Positions 1 through 5,485 of a stretch of DNA of 5,487 nucleotides are shown piece by piece. The position numbers were made by a program, and so were the translations under genes. Origin of the DNA: Pseudomonadota bacterium. GTDB taxonomy: Bacteria; Pseudomonadota; Alphaproteobacteria; Sphingomonadales; Sphingomonadaceae. Positions within the stretch are counted from its first letter, which is position 1; every line of letters starts with the position of its first letter. The stretch is taken from assembly GCA_947474905.1 (NCBI GenBank), contig CANJKQ010000094.1, forward strand, positions 1-5,487, given 5' to 3'. Under the pieces are notes generated by a model. It worked only from the letters and a program-made list of their open reading frames with translations, had not been told where the DNA came from and made no database searches.

Positions 1-1
1 G

Positions 2-136
2 GAGTGGCTCGACACCCTGTGAAATAATGCGAAGGACGTGGTGGTCAGTCTCCCGGCATTGCGCGCCTACGCCGCGTTCCTTCGCATTATCGCCACCTCG
101 CGATAAGCCATCATCCACAACCATCTCGATGCGGCC
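2..136 (+). pseudogene. Interrupted upstream part of strawberry-notch helicase gene
   Basis: The frame of the downstream 686-codon helicase ORF continues to the left window edge and reads as plausible protein (EWLDTL, stop, then NNAKDVVVSLPALRAYAAF and LRIIATSR, stop, then AIIHNHLDAAM). Codons 23-103 are mostly G/C at the third position, as in the body of the gene, and the translation looks like the amphipathic helix that leads into the second helicase lobe of this family. Two in-frame stops interrupt it: TGA at 20-22 and TAA at 104-106. Each could come from one C-to-T change (CGA to TGA, CAA to TAA), but the ancestral codons are inferred. The N-terminal half of such proteins, with Walker A and DExH-type motifs and often a methyltransferase domain, would lie left of the window. 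A base-calling error is possible, though two separate stops make it less likely. Confidence 0.6.
24..90. repeat. 13-bp perfect inverted repeat, arms 24-36 and 78-90
   Basis: ATAATGCGAAGGA at 24-36 is the exact reverse complement of TCCTTCGCATTAT at 78-90, separated by 41 bases. It lies in the coding-like part of the broken helicase gene, between its two in-frame stops. A perfect 13-bp inverted repeat this close together is unlikely by chance in a window this size. It could be a recombinase or transposon end/target site, or an RNA hairpin. No direct repeats flanking it were found, and the spacer reads as helicase coding sequence, so a simple insertion is not supported. Confidence 0.6.
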
Positions 137-2197
137 ATGCAGGCGGCCAACATCACCGGCTCGACCGGGACGTTGAACCGCCAGGCCAAATCCGCCGCGC
201 GCTCCGCCTTCGAAAGCGCCAAGCAGCGTTTCTTCGGTCATCTGCTAACATCGATGAAGACGCCGACGTTGATCCGCTCGATCGCGGCGGACCTGGAGGC
301 CGGGCATTCCGCGGTCATCCAGATCGTCTCGACCGGCGAGGCGCTGATGGAACGGCGCTTGGCCGAAGTTCCGACCGAGGAGTGGAATGACATTCGCGTC
401 GACATCACGCCCCGCGAATATGTCCTCGATTATCTCGCCCATTCCTTCCCGGTGCAGCTCTACGAGCCCTTCAGCGACGGCGAGGGCAATATGTCCTCGC
501 GTCCGGTCTTTCGCGACGGCCAGCCGGTCGAGAGCCGCGAGGCGGTCGCCCGCCGCACCGAGCTGATCGAGAAACTCGCGAGCCTTCCGCCGGTGCCGGG
601 CGCGCTCGACCAGATCGTCCAGCATTTCGGCGCGGACGTGGTGGCCGAAGTCACCGGCCGCTCGCGTCGTATCGTGCGCAAGGGACAGCGCCTTGTGGTC
701 GAGACCCGCGCGGCGTCCGCCAATCTCGCCGAGACCCAGGCCTTCATGGACGACATGAAGCGCGTGCTCGTGTTCAGCGATGCCGGCGGTACGGGCCGCA
801 GCTACCATGCGGAGCTGTCGGCACGGAACACGCGGCTTCGCGTCCACTATCTGCTTGAGCCGGGCTGGAAAGCCGACGCCGCGATCCAAGGCCTCGGCCG
901 CACCCACCGCACCAACCAGGCGCAGCCGCCGCTCTTCCGTCCGATCGCGACCAATGTGAAGGCGGAGAAGCGCTTCCTATCGACCATCGCGCGCCGGCTC
1001 GACACGCTGGGCGCGATCACGCGCGGACAGCGCCAGACCGGCGGCCAGGGCCTGTTCCGACCCGAGGACAATCTGGAGAGCCACTATGCGCGCGATGCGC
1101 TTCGCCAGCTCTACATCCTGATCGTCCGCGGCAAGATCGAAGGGTGCTCGCTCCAGCGGTTCGAGGACACGACCGGCCTGAAGCTGATGGACGACAACGG
1201 CATCAAGGACGAGCTCCCGCCGATCACAACCTTTCTCAACCGCCTGCTCGCGCTCACCATCGACCTGCAGGACGTCCTGTTCGCCGCCTTCGAGCAGCTT
1301 CTGACCGCCAAGGTCGAGGGCGCGATCGCCGCCGGCATCTACGACATCGGACTGGAGACGCTGCGCGCGGAGAGCTTCGTCGTCACCGATCGCCAGACCA
1401 TCTACACCCATCCCGGCACCGGCGCGGAAACCAGCCTGCTGACCATCCAACAGCGCGAGCGCAACCGGCCGATGACCGCCGAGGAGGCGATGGCTTGGCT
1501 CGACGATCCGGTCGCCAAGTTGCTGGTCAACGAGCGCTCCCACCGCGCCGCGGTTCAGCTTCCAGCGCCTTCGCTGATGCTCGACGACGGGGAGATCGAA
1601 CGCCGCGTGCGGCTGATCCGGCCGATGGAGCAGCATCACGCCTCCATCCGCATGATGGACGAAAGCCATTGGATCGCCGCCAGTCGCGCCGAGTTCACCG
1701 CCGCCTGGAACGCCGAGATCGCGGAGGTGCCAGCCTATTCCGATTCCACGATCCACATCGTCGCTGGCCTGCTGCTGCCGATCTGGAAGCGGCTGCCCAA
1801 CGAGTCGAGCCGTGTCTATCGGCTCCAGACCGATGACGGGGAACGGATCATCGGCCGCCGCGTGTCGCCCGCATGGGTCGCCAACGCCACGACAGTCGGA
1901 ACGACGAACCTGTCCGCCGACCATGCCTATGCCGCGCTCATCGAGGGCAAGACAATCCTCGATCTCGCCGAAGGCCTCCAACTCCGTCGCGTGCGCGTCA
2001 TGGGCGCCGATCGCATCGAACTCTCCGGCTTCACCGACGCGATGCGCGAGCGCCTGCGCGCCTTTGGCCTCTTCAGCGAGATCATCTCGTGGAAGCTCCG
2101 CTTCTTCGTGCCCGTCGGCGCGGACGGCGCGACCATCATCGGCAAGCTGATCGGCACCTACCCGATCCAGCGCGTCGGCGAGCGGGAGGCAGCGTGA
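137..2197 (+). CDS. Strawberry-notch-type helicase, C-terminal half (probably remnant of a longer gene)
   Basis: The 686 codons match the C-terminal helicase lobe (Helicase_C_4 type) of strawberry-notch family proteins, SF2-like ATPases that bacteria often carry fused to an N-terminal DNA methyltransferase; phage P1 DarB is a known relative. Visible motifs: VLDYLAHSFPVQLYEPF (residues 96-112); SDAGGTGRSYH (214-224), a loop typical of this lobe; QGLGRTHRTNQ (251-261), a motif VI equivalent with the arginines expected at the ATP site; then AEKRFLSTIARRLDTLGAIT (276-295). Residues 300-686 are the family's long helical C-terminal region. Motif I and II ATPase residues are absent, so this fragment alone should not hydrolyse ATP. 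ATG 137 is simply the first ATG after the TAA at 104-106 and has no convincing Shine-Dalgarno; the authentic start probably lies far upstream, full-length relatives being around 1,400 residues. The stop overlaps the ATG of the Toprim gene. The frame is intact for 2 kb, so the lesion is recent or the fragment is still translated. Confidence 0.85.
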   Translation: MQAANITGSTGTLNRQAKSAARSAFESAKQRFFGHLLTSMKTPTLIRSIAADLEAGHSAVIQIVSTGEALMERRLAEVPTEEWNDIRVDITPREYVLDYLAHSFPVQLYEPFSDGEGNMSSRPVFRDGQPVESREAVARRTELIEKLASLPPVPGALDQIVQHFGADVVAEVTGRSRRIVRKGQRLVVETRAASANLAETQAFMDDMKRVLVFSDAGGTGRSYHAELSARNTRLRVHYLLEPGWKADAAIQGLGRTHRTNQAQPPLFRPIATNVKAEKRFLSTIARRLDTLGAITRGQRQTGGQGLFRPEDNLESHYARDALRQLYILIVRGKIEGCSLQRFEDTTGLKLMDDNGIKDELPPITTFLNRLLALTIDLQDVLFAAFEQLLTAKVEGAIAAGIYDIGLETLRAESFVVTDRQTIYTHPGTGAETSLLTIQQRERNRPMTAEEAMAWLDDPVAKLLVNERSHRAAVQLPAPSLMLDDGEIERRVRLIRPMEQHHASIRMMDESHWIAASRAEFTAAWNAEIAEVPAYSDSTIHIVAGLLLPIWKRLPNESSRVYRLQTDDGERIIGRRVSPAWVANATTVGTTNLSADHAYAALIEGKTILDLAEGLQLRRVRVMGADRIELSGFTDAMRERLRAFGLFSEIISWKLRFFVPVGADGATIIGKLIGTYPIQRVGEREAA
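2184..2189 (+). promoter_or_regulatory. Shine-Dalgarno for the Toprim gene, inside the helicase 3' end
   Basis: GGGAGG lies seven bases before ATG 2197, within the last codons of the helicase frame. With the TGATG stop/start overlap (2195-2199) it supports translational coupling and fixes the Toprim start at 2197, although the same frame is open upstream to 1873. Confidence 0.75.
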
Positions 2198-3234
2198 TGG
2201 CCCGTCTCGACGCATCCGATCTCGCGCAACGTCTCGGCCGACAGGCCGAGGCGGTGTGCCGCCATTATCTCAGCAATGGCCACCGTCAGGGCAACTACTG
2301 GCAGGTGGGCGACGCCCGTAACACTAAGGGCCGCTCGATGTACGTCCGGCTCAAGGACTCGCCCAAAGGCCCCGCCGGGAAATGGACTGACGCCGCTACC
2401 GGCGAGCATGGAGACCTCCTCGACGTCATCCGCGAGAGCTGCGGCCTCATCGACTTCAAGGATGTCGCCGACGAGGCTCGGCTCTTCCTCAGCATGCCAC
2501 CACCAGCGCCGGAACCCTCCGCCTTCCAGCCGCTGGCGCCCGCACCACATGGATCGCCCGAAGCCGCACGGCGCCTCATCCGCATGTCGCAGCCGATTGC
2601 GGGCACAATCGTCGCGGCGTATCTCCGGCAACGCGGCATTACGGATCTCCGTGGAGCCGGAAATCTGTATTTCCACCCGCACTGCTATTATCGCCCGGAC
2701 GAGCATGCGCCGACCGAGACTTGGCCGGCCATGATCGCCGCTGTCACTGACCTCGACGGCATGATCACCGGGGCGCATCGCACCTGGCTCGACTCACGAC
2801 GCCACGACAAGGCGCCATTCGAAACCCCGCGCCGGGCGATGGGCGATCTCCTCGGCAACGCGGTCCGCTTTGGCGCTGGTGGCGAAGTGATGGCAGCCGG
2901 CGAAGGCATCGAGACGGTCCTTTCAATCCGCCAGGTCGTGCCCAACATGCCGATGGTGGCGGCGCTCTCCGCGGCACATCTCGCCGCCATCCTGTTCCCG
3001 GACACGCTGCGGCGGCTCTACATCCTGCGCGATGACGATCCGGCAGGCGATGGTGCGCGTGACAGCCTGATCGAACGGGCGAACGCGGCCGGGATCGAGG
3101 CGATCGTGATCTCTCCACAGCTCGGGGACTTCAACGAGGATCTCCGCACCCTCGGCATCGCGACATTGCGCAGTCAGACTCGGGTACAGCTCGGGCCGCA
3201 GGACGTCGCACGCTTCATGGCGCTGGCGGCATAG
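2197..3234 (+). CDS. Toprim domain-containing (primase-like) protein
   Basis: This 345-residue protein resembles the Toprim/DUF7146 primase-like proteins of plasmids and integrative elements. Residues 1-100 are the N-terminal module, with GNYWQVGDARNTKGRSMYVRL (32-52, a primase zinc-finger-like fold lacking an obvious cysteine cluster) and KWTDAATGEHGDLLDVI (62-78). A proline-rich linker follows (101-121). The Toprim part shows the conserved glutamate in AAGEGIETVLS (233-243, E236) and the acidic DxD motif in YILRDDDPAGDGA (275-287, D279-D281), which bind the metals needed for nucleotidyl transfer, then DFNED (311-315). Both acidic centres are intact, so it could be catalytic. The likely role is priming or other DNA processing during replication or establishment of the element in the cytoplasm; the substrate cannot be read from sequence. 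It is coupled to the helicase gene. No further gene follows for 308 bases, so it is probably last in its operon. Confidence 0.87.
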   Translation: MARLDASDLAQRLGRQAEAVCRHYLSNGHRQGNYWQVGDARNTKGRSMYVRLKDSPKGPAGKWTDAATGEHGDLLDVIRESCGLIDFKDVADEARLFLSMPPPAPEPSAFQPLAPAPHGSPEAARRLIRMSQPIAGTIVAAYLRQRGITDLRGAGNLYFHPHCYYRPDEHAPTETWPAMIAAVTDLDGMITGAHRTWLDSRRHDKAPFETPRRAMGDLLGNAVRFGAGGEVMAAGEGIETVLSIRQVVPNMPMVAALSAAHLAAILFPDTLRRLYILRDDDPAGDGARDSLIERANAAGIEAIVISPQLGDFNEDLRTLGIATLRSQTRVQLGPQDVARFMALAA

Positions 3235-3350
3235 CCGGTAAGGAAGCGGCAGCGGCCCCGCCGCCGTACTCGCTCAGACGCAGCGGATCGGAGAGGACCG
3301 CGCCTCGGCCTTCGAGAGGGCGATCGGCCCACAGGCAGGCCGGCCCGGCA

Positions 3351-3430
3351 ATGGCTGCGGCCGACTATTTTCCGGCGCGGCCCCAAGGGGCCGCTTTCCA
3401 TCGCGAAACAAAATAGCCGGCCTCCGCCAT
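3351..3430. repeat. 80-bp nested imperfect palindrome
   Basis: The left arm 3351-3371 pairs with the right arm 3410-3430 at 18 of 21 positions (mismatches 3356/3425, 3358/3423, 3364/3417). The innermost seven pairs are AT-rich (CTATTTT/AAAATAG). Inside sits a perfect hairpin, GCGGCCCC (3377-3384) and GGGGCCGC (3387-3394). The arms fit a folded RNA or a palindromic DNA site; the function is unknown. Confidence 0.7.
3377..3397 (+). terminator. Candidate intrinsic terminator of the helicase-Toprim operon
   Basis: An 8-bp perfect GC palindrome with two central bases (realistically a 7-bp stem with a CAAG loop) is followed immediately by TTT on the + strand. It lies 143 bases after the Toprim stop. 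The T tract is short, so termination may be weak; it may instead be the core of the larger palindrome 3351-3430. Confidence 0.45.
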
Positions 3431-3532
3431 CCTCCGCTGACGCTCCGGCCCTCGCTCGCGCTCCGGGTGCAGGGCCGCCCCGCCGGTGTGCTTCGTCGCC
3501 ATGAAGGCCGCGACGGTCGCGGTCCATCCGAC

Positions 3533-3536
3533 GGAG
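3533..3536 (+). promoter_or_regulatory. Shine-Dalgarno deciding the DUF2493 start
   Basis: GGAG ends six bases before ATG 3543. The in-frame upstream starts at 3486 (GTG) and 3501 (ATG) have no purine-rich site, so 3543 is preferred. Confidence 0.6.
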
Positions 3537-3542
3537 CATCCG

Positions 3543-4466
3543 ATGCGCGATCTCGACGACTACGAACCGCACCACGAATCCTCACCGACTGACCACGTCC
3601 TCAACGAATTGCAGCTCCACGGCTACCGGCCTTTCGCCGACGAACCCGATCAGCGGCTTCTGCCGGACGGCAACGCGGTCGCGGGCGCGGTCGCCGACAT
3701 CTTCGACGCCCTGATCGTGACCCTGGAGGACACGCGCCTCGAACCCGACCTCGACGATCTCCTCTGGTCGACCGTGAACGTCTTTCATCGCGCCGCCGAA
3801 CGGATCAACCGCGAGCTCGACGACAACGAGCAGGCCCAAAAGCGCTCCCAACGCGAACAGGACGGCAGCGAGGTGAAGTCGGTCGATCTCGAGCGCCTGA
3901 TCGCCGAGGGCAAGACACAGGTCGAACGCCAGACCGCCTTCGAACTGATGCGCGACCAGGCCGCCGAGCACTACGAACGCCAGGTCGGCAAAGCCTGGCT
4001 CCCGCGGTCAGGATCGAAGGTCAATCATCGCAACCTCACCTCGGCGATGATCGACAGCCGCGACTTCATCATGGCGAAGAAGCGTGCCGAGCAGGAAGTG
4101 CTCCTGCCGCCTGGACCGAAGATCGCCGTCACCGGCGGGCTCGATTTCGACAACCATCACCTCATCTGGGCCAAGCTCGACCAGGTTCACGAGAAGCACC
4201 CCGACATGGTGCTGATCCACGGCAAGTCGCCGAAGGGTGCCGAGAAGATCGCTTCTCTCTGGGCCAGGAATCGCAATGTCCCACAGATCGGCTTTGCACC
4301 CGACTGGACGAAGCACGGCCGGGCAGCACCCTTCAAACGCAATGACGAGATGCTGCAAATCCTGCCGAAGGGCGTGCTGCACTTCCCCGGCACCGGCATC
4401 AATGACAACCTCGCCGACAAAGCCAAGAAGCTCGGCATCCCGGTGTGGAAATTCGGCGGCGCGTAA
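3543..4466 (+). CDS. DUF2493 (SLOG-like) domain protein
   Basis: The 307-residue protein has an acidic helical N-terminal region (about 10-185, with NELQLHGYRPFADEPD at 21-36 and the charged ELDDNEQAQKRSQREQDGSE at 91-110) and a C-terminal Rossmann-like domain of DUF2493/SLOG type. Domain landmarks are PKIAVTGGLDFDN (192-204), a first strand and nucleotide-binding loop; VLIHGKSPKGAEKIASLWA (223-241), with the GxSxKGAE signature; RNDEML (266-271); and FPGTGINDNLADKAKKLGIP (281-300). SLOG domains bind nucleotides or nucleotide-derived ligands and some hydrolyse them; the ligand here is unknown. Proteins with this two-part layout are recurrent in alphaproteobacterial mobile elements beside Toprim and helicase genes (from general familiarity, not a search). 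Start 3543 is chosen for its Shine-Dalgarno; starting at 3501 would add 14 residues. It probably has its own transcription unit, given the 308-base spacer before it and the strong hairpin at its stop. Confidence 0.85.
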   Translation: MRDLDDYEPHHESSPTDHVLNELQLHGYRPFADEPDQRLLPDGNAVAGAVADIFDALIVTLEDTRLEPDLDDLLWSTVNVFHRAAERINRELDDNEQAQKRSQREQDGSEVKSVDLERLIAEGKTQVERQTAFELMRDQAAEHYERQVGKAWLPRSGSKVNHRNLTSAMIDSRDFIMAKKRAEQEVLLPPGPKIAVTGGLDFDNHHLIWAKLDQVHEKHPDMVLIHGKSPKGAEKIASLWARNRNVPQIGFAPDWTKHGRAAPFKRNDEMLQILPKGVLHFPGTGINDNLADKAKKLGIPVWKFGGA

Positions 4467-4475
4467 GCGCCGCCG
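4454..4475 (+). terminator. Perfect 9-bp GC hairpin spanning the DUF2493 stop codon
   Basis: CGGCGGCGC (4454-4462) pairs perfectly with GCGCCGCCG (4467-4475) around the loop GTAA (4463-4466). The loop is a GNRA-type tetraloop and contains the TAA stop at 4464-4466. No T tract follows, so it may be an mRNA 3' stabiliser or a Rho-assisted end rather than a classic intrinsic terminator. Confidence 0.5.
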
Positions 4476-4521
4476 CATCGGGCACCTGCTAAACGGCCAA
4501 GCCTATGGCATAACGCAACGA

Positions 4522-5004
4522 ATGCAGCGACTGAAGCCACTCCCGAAACCGGCACGTTCGGACGCCGTTCTCGCTGCGGTTTTCCTGGAGAATGCCACCG
4601 TGAAGGCTGCAGCCGCCGAATGGGCGGCGGATCAAGGATTCGACAATCAAGCCCTTCATGCGATTGCAATTGCCATCGAACTCCTCCTCAAATCCTATCT
4701 GCTTAACGTCGCGACCGATGATGTTTGGAACCGCGCGAACATCGGGCACGATCTCGCCAAGGCACTCCATTATTCGGCTCAAGCCGGCTTGGTGCCTCCT
4801 TCACGCATCGAGTGGATTATCAGCCACCTCCATCCGCATTTTCAGCGTGGCGGGTTTCAGCGCGAGCCGTCGAGGAAATGGCCACCAGGCTTTGCGGATG
4901 ACGCAGGTGAGGTCGCACGGCAGCTCGCGCAGACAGTACGGCTTCACCAACGTCACGGCCACATCGACTCGGCTTCCAGCCCGGAGAAGACCACTCCCCG
5001 CTGA
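4522..5004 (+). CDS. HEPN-like small helical protein (hypothetical)
   Basis: The 160-residue product is not assigned to a named gene. Its pattern fits the HEPN superfamily: a first helix around FLENATVKAAAAEWA (21-35), a hydrophobic second helix HAIAIAIELLLKSYLL (46-61), then NIGHDLAKALHYSAQAGL (73-90), where GHDL at the start of a helix is common in this kind of protein. R71 and H76 form R-x4-H, compatible with the R-x4-6-H motif of HEPN ribonucleases, but its placement before the third helix is not clearly the catalytic one. HEPN proteins act in toxin-antitoxin, abortive infection and RNA-processing systems; no partner nucleotidyltransferase or antitoxin is seen beside it. Parts of the gene (about 4640-4760) look less GC-rich than the flanking genes, which suggests separate acquisition. 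The start is uncertain: ATG 4522 keeps the whole first helix but has no clear Shine-Dalgarno; GTG 4600 has GGAG nine bases upstream and would give 134 residues. Confidence 0.65.
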   Translation: MQRLKPLPKPARSDAVLAAVFLENATVKAAAAEWAADQGFDNQALHAIAIAIELLLKSYLLNVATDDVWNRANIGHDLAKALHYSAQAGLVPPSRIEWIISHLHPHFQRGGFQREPSRKWPPGFADDAGEVARQLAQTVRLHQRHGHIDSASSPEKTTPR

Positions 5005-5182
5005 ATGGCGCTGGTCCTTGGTCCAGCCGATGGCCTGACGCCATCAACCCGTAAAGGGTCGGACTACGCATAGCGTGCCGCCGCGCCGGCGTTGCCTGCG
5101 CGGTGATTGCGGCCATCGGCCGAACACATCGGGCGCCTGTCAGCGGGGGGATGGTCCTCCGCTCGAAACAGGAGCCGGATCG
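5005..5182 (+). other. Hairpin-rich intergenic leader
   Basis: Between the HEPN-like gene and the small membrane protein lie five short stem-loops in 155 bases: GCTGG/CCAGC (5010-5014/5023-5027), GATGGC/GCCATC (5029-5034/5040-5045), an 8-bp stem with one G-T pair (5079-5086/5098-5105), CGGCC/GGCCG (5110-5114/5118-5122), and an 8-bp stem with one G-T pair (5142-5149/5156-5163). The first two could end the upstream transcript, although no T run follows. The last lies six bases before the Shine-Dalgarno of the next gene and could modulate its translation. Short GC stems are common by chance in DNA this GC-rich. Confidence 0.4.
5170..5174 (+). promoter_or_regulatory. Shine-Dalgarno of the 55-residue ORF
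   Basis: AGGAG ends eight bases before ATG 5183. It selects this start over an in-frame upstream GTG at 5075, whose extension is arginine/cysteine-rich and does not look coding. Confidence 0.65.
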
Positions 5183-5350
5183 ATGTCCTTCCCCGACGCA
5201 CACGCCTTCGCCTTCAGCCTCGCCACCACGCTGATGGCCGTCATCGTCATTTTCCGCGCCGGCGACGGCACGTTGTCGGTTTCTCCCGCCAACGAATACG
5301 ACGGCGAGCCGTCTGCGGTTGTCGTCGAAATCGATCCCTTCGCCTCGTGA
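5183..5350 (+). CDS. Small hypothetical protein with one hydrophobic segment
   Basis: The 55-residue product starts at an ATG with a well-placed AGGAG. Residues 8-24 (AFAFSLATTLMAVIVIF) form a hydrophobic stretch followed by R25, consistent with one membrane-spanning helix or an uncleaved signal anchor. The tail is acidic (NEYDGEPS, then VVVEIDPF) and ends in PFAS. There is no cysteine and no recognisable catalytic motif, so no function is assigned. It resembles short uncharacterised proteins seen in alphaproteobacterial plasmid and ICE backbones, but that is recollection, not a search. It stands alone after a hairpin-rich leader and is followed 27 bases later by a terminator-like stem. Confidence 0.65.
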   Translation: MSFPDAHAFAFSLATTLMAVIVIFRAGDGTLSVSPANEYDGEPSAVVVEIDPFAS

Positions 5351-5376
5351 CAGGGCGAAGATCATCGCGCACGGGC

Positions 5377-5397
5377 TGGAAACCTTGCCGGTTTCCA
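5377..5397 (+). terminator. Candidate terminator hairpin after the small ORF
   Basis: TGGAAACC (5377-5384) pairs perfectly with GGTTTCCA (5390-5397) around a 5-base loop. The downstream T-containing stretch (TTCATCTTTTG, 5410-5420) is not directly adjacent, so intrinsic termination is uncertain. Confidence 0.4.
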
Positions 5398-5418
5398 CTC
5401 CCGTCGCACTTCATCTTT

Positions 5419-5427
5419 TGCTATGCT
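5419..5427 (+). promoter_or_regulatory. Candidate extended -10 promoter for the gene beyond the right edge
   Basis: TGCTATGCT matches the extended -10 form TGnTATnnT. No good -35 is seen at 16-18 bases upstream. Transcription would start near 5434, at the foot of the hairpin 5432-5461, and the Shine-Dalgarno at 5479-5485 would follow about 45 bases later. This is a coherent promoter-leader arrangement but rests on weak sequence matches. Confidence 0.35.
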
Positions 5428-5431
5428 CGTC

Positions 5432-5461
5432 GTTGCGCCGTGGTGGTGGTGGTGGCGCGAC
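5432..5461 (+). repeat. Hairpin with a (GTG)5 trinucleotide run in its loop
   Basis: GTTGCGCC (5432-5439) pairs with GGCGCGAC (5454-5461), eight pairs with one G-T wobble. The 14-base loop is almost entirely the GTG run (5440-5454, whose last G is in the stem). Read from ATG 5423 the same bases give five consecutive Trp codons; read on the minus strand they give a His run. Confidence 0.6.
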
Positions 5462-5478
5462 CGTCAGAGCATTCTCTC

Positions 5479-5485
5479 GGAAGGA
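5479..5485 (+). promoter_or_regulatory. Shine-Dalgarno at the right edge
   Basis: GGAAGGA is a strong ribosome-binding sequence two bases from the window end. It implies a + strand gene starting within roughly ten bases outside the window. Confidence 0.5.

Larger units (their letters stand above)
3235..3542. other. Structured non-coding spacer
   Basis: No convincing gene was found on either strand across these 308 bases; antisense frames here give arginine-rich translations typical of shadows. The stretch holds a small GC stem just after the Toprim stop (3248-3265, mismatched, tiny loop), a nested palindrome (3351-3430), a direct repeat CGCTCCGG at 3441-3448 and 3459-3466, and a 7-bp stem CGGCCCT/AGGGCCG (3446-3452/3471-3477) enclosing the second copy. 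The last 60 bases lead into the DUF2493 start. ATG 3501 or GTG 3486 could extend that protein N-terminally, but neither has a Shine-Dalgarno. Confidence 0.6.

Noticed and set aside
24..90. Complete small mobile element bounded by the 13-bp inverted repeat
   Set aside because: The spacer reads as in-frame helicase sequence and no target duplication is visible, so an inserted element was not annotated; only the repeat is reported.
1144..1836. 230-codon + strand frame inside the helicase
   Set aside because: The translation is Arg/Ala/Pro-rich with no domain and overlaps the recognised helicase frame.
1873..2196. N-terminal extension of the Toprim frame to 1873
   Set aside because: The extension is arginine-rich shadow of the helicase; ATG 2197 has a proper Shine-Dalgarno and stop/start overlap.
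977..2215. 412-codon minus-strand open frame
   Set aside because: It lies wholly antisense to the helicase coding sequence, whose translation is clearly family-like; long antisense frames are common in GC-rich DNA.
3174..3575. 133-codon minus-strand frame across the spacer
   Set aside because: Arg/Gly/Ala-rich translation with no motif; it overlaps the ends of two recognised genes and the palindrome explains the spacer better.
3582..3971. Minus-strand frame with hydrophobic stretches (LALGALLGLLVVVELAV)
   Set aside because: It is the antisense of the charged helical region of the DUF2493 protein (Glu/Asp/Gln codons read as hydrophobic residues on the other strand).
4820..5398. 192-codon minus-strand frame
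   Set aside because: It covers the HEPN-like 3' end, the hairpin array and the small ORF; no motif, and no Shine-Dalgarno support was noted.
5440..5454. CRISPR or satellite repeat
   Set aside because: The run is only five GTG triplets inside a hairpin loop, with no spacers.
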